From assembly GCA_902771785.1 (NCBI GenBank), contig CACXYH010000037.1, forward strand, positions 1 through 50,083: 50,083 bases of DNA. The letters are read 5' to 3'. Within the stretch, counting starts at the first letter, position 1. Each line of letters begins with the position of its first letter. The notes under the pieces were generated by a model. It had not been told where the DNA came from. It was given only the letters and a program-made list of their open reading frames with translations, and made no database searches. This DNA is from an uncultured Prevotellaceae bacterium. GTDB taxonomy: Bacteria > Bacteroidota > Bacteroidia > Bacteroidales > Bacteroidaceae. Both the position numbers and the translations under genes were made by a program. Positions 49,506-50,083 of the stretch are shown piece by piece.

Positions 49506-49603
49506 TTGATGTTTGGCAAGTCAACTCACAAGAAAGAATAGATTACTATAAGGAACAAGGATGCGATTATATTTTTACAGAAGTTTTTATGCCGATTTAT
49601 TAA
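49505..49603 (+). pseudogene. 3' remnant of a glycerophosphodiester phosphodiesterase
   Basis: In the frame starting at 49505 the 32 codons IDVWQVNSQERIDYYKEQGC... ending TEVFMPIY and TAA (49601-49603) resemble the C-terminus of GDPD enzymes (typical pattern VNVWTVNDxERMxxLxxxGVDGIITD). No start codon or upstream domain exists, since the frame runs back only to about 49475 inside the fusion gene. It looks like the tail of a gene lost by deletion or recombination in the capsule locus. Confidence 0.6.
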
Positions 49604-49612
49604 GGTAAACAC

Positions 49613-50062
49613 ATGAGAAAGCTAAAAAGGATAAAGAAGGCTCTGCAATGTCCAGTAGAATTCTTTTTTTACATAAAAGGAATCTTTTGCAAAAAAGATA
49701 GTTTGCTTTTTTTGCCACATCCGCAGATGTGTATTTATGATAATTATAATCTGAAAAACTATAAATCGGATTGTACGTTATCTTTCTTGCATTTTATGAT
49801 GTCAAACGGCTTCCAAGTAAAAAAACATATATATCTTATAATAGCTGAAACCACAGATATTGCTGCACTTGAAGAATATAGTAAAACAACATTTCCTAAG
49901 TATCATATACGTTTTCTGCCTTATTTGCCAGATTCGCGCTTAAGTTTAAAAAAGCAATTCATAAATCAATTACGTTTGCAGAATGGTAAGCGTATCCGCT
50001 TTGACGCCTTGCATACTATAGGGCCTTCCATTGGTCAGGCAGCAGAGTCCTGTATTCCTTGA
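49613..50062 (+). CDS. CDP-glycerol glycerophosphotransferase-like protein, N-terminal part
   Basis: The 149-residue reading frame resembles the N-terminus of TagB/TagF-like enzymes in Bacteroidales (LLFLPHPQMCIYDNYNLKNYKSDCTLSFLHFMM, then KKHIYLIIAETTDIAALEEYSKTTFPKYHIRFLPYLPDSR). Full-length relatives are about 400 residues or more; here the frame ends at TGA (50060-50062), 21 bases before the end of the window, and the last 25 residues do not look like the family. A frameshift, an inserted element or normal variation could explain this. It fits the glycerol-phosphate theme of the preceding genes. Confidence 0.55.
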   Translation: MRKLKRIKKALQCPVEFFFYIKGIFCKKDSLLFLPHPQMCIYDNYNLKNYKSDCTLSFLHFMMSNGFQVKKHIYLIIAETTDIAALEEYSKTTFPKYHIRFLPYLPDSRLSLKKQFINQLRLQNGKRIRFDALHTIGPSIGQAAESCIP

Positions 50063-50083
50063 TGTCAGTATTTGGCTGCATTA

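Overview
The window reads as the chromosome of a gut- or rumen-type Bacteroidales, most like Prevotella/Segatella. The grounds are many TAnnTTTG (-7 type) promoter boxes, a SusC/SusD pair, TonB receptors with ASC-type lipoproteins, DUF6452/DUF6048/DUF5689 proteins known only from this phylum, a UpxY-type antiterminator and a hybrid kinase with an AraC-type output. This assignment is inference from gene content, not a database result.

Layout. 1-0.8 kb: the 3' end of a 5S rRNA with its terminator, yraN, and a minus-strand RNA unit of SRP RNA, tRNA-Thr(TGT) and terminator. 0.9-5.3 kb: a collinear plus-strand run (DUF4199 membrane protein, GT2 glycosyltransferase, DUF6452 lipoprotein, DUF6048 protein, ApbE flavin transferase, a Crp/Fnr regulator lacking its wing). 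5.3-7.2 kb: an AT-richer island with a 22-bp repeat array, a long structured RNA leader and one acyltransferase. 7.3-21 kb: housekeeping genes (mfd with a damaged 5' end, type I glutamine synthetase, a geranylgeranyl-reductase-like flavoprotein, Hsp20 behind a sigma-54-like promoter, TrpB2, a sodium/solute symporter overlapping a sensor-less hybrid kinase, trxB, gpx). 20.6-30.2 kb: genes that together suggest use of extracellular nucleic acid (NUC1 nuclease lipoprotein, three-gene operon of TonB receptor, DUF5689 and OB-fold lipoproteins, divergent EEP-family nuclease, uracil-DNA-glycosylase-like protein, uridine kinase). 30.2-33.4 kb: HdeD-like protein, histidine phosphatase and a leucine-rich-repeat surface lipoprotein. 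33.6-41.7 kb: a SusC/SusD operon with a secreted protein and a large zinc metallopeptidase but no glycoside hydrolase, so peptide uptake is more likely than glycan uptake. 42.9-50.1 kb: the start of a capsule/exopolysaccharide locus: structured leader, UpxY, HEPN/MNT toxin-antitoxin pair, two more 22-bp repeat arrays, UDP-glucose dehydrogenase, a class V aminotransferase, a cytidylyltransferase-oxidoreductase fusion and glycerol-phosphate polymer genes, some broken.

Most interesting signals. (1) Two diverged copies of one long 5' leader, 37 kb apart, share sequence blocks and a two-part hairpin whose base pairs change in compensating ways; one copy precedes upxY and the other the orphan acyltransferase. 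This is direct evidence of a conserved RNA element, probably the target of processive antitermination. (2) Four intergenic arrays with three unrelated core sequences keep an exact 22-bp period; the largest has 13 units and reverses the orientation of its core halfway without losing register. (3) The nuclease/OB-fold/TonB cluster looks like a split-gene nucleic-acid scavenging system.
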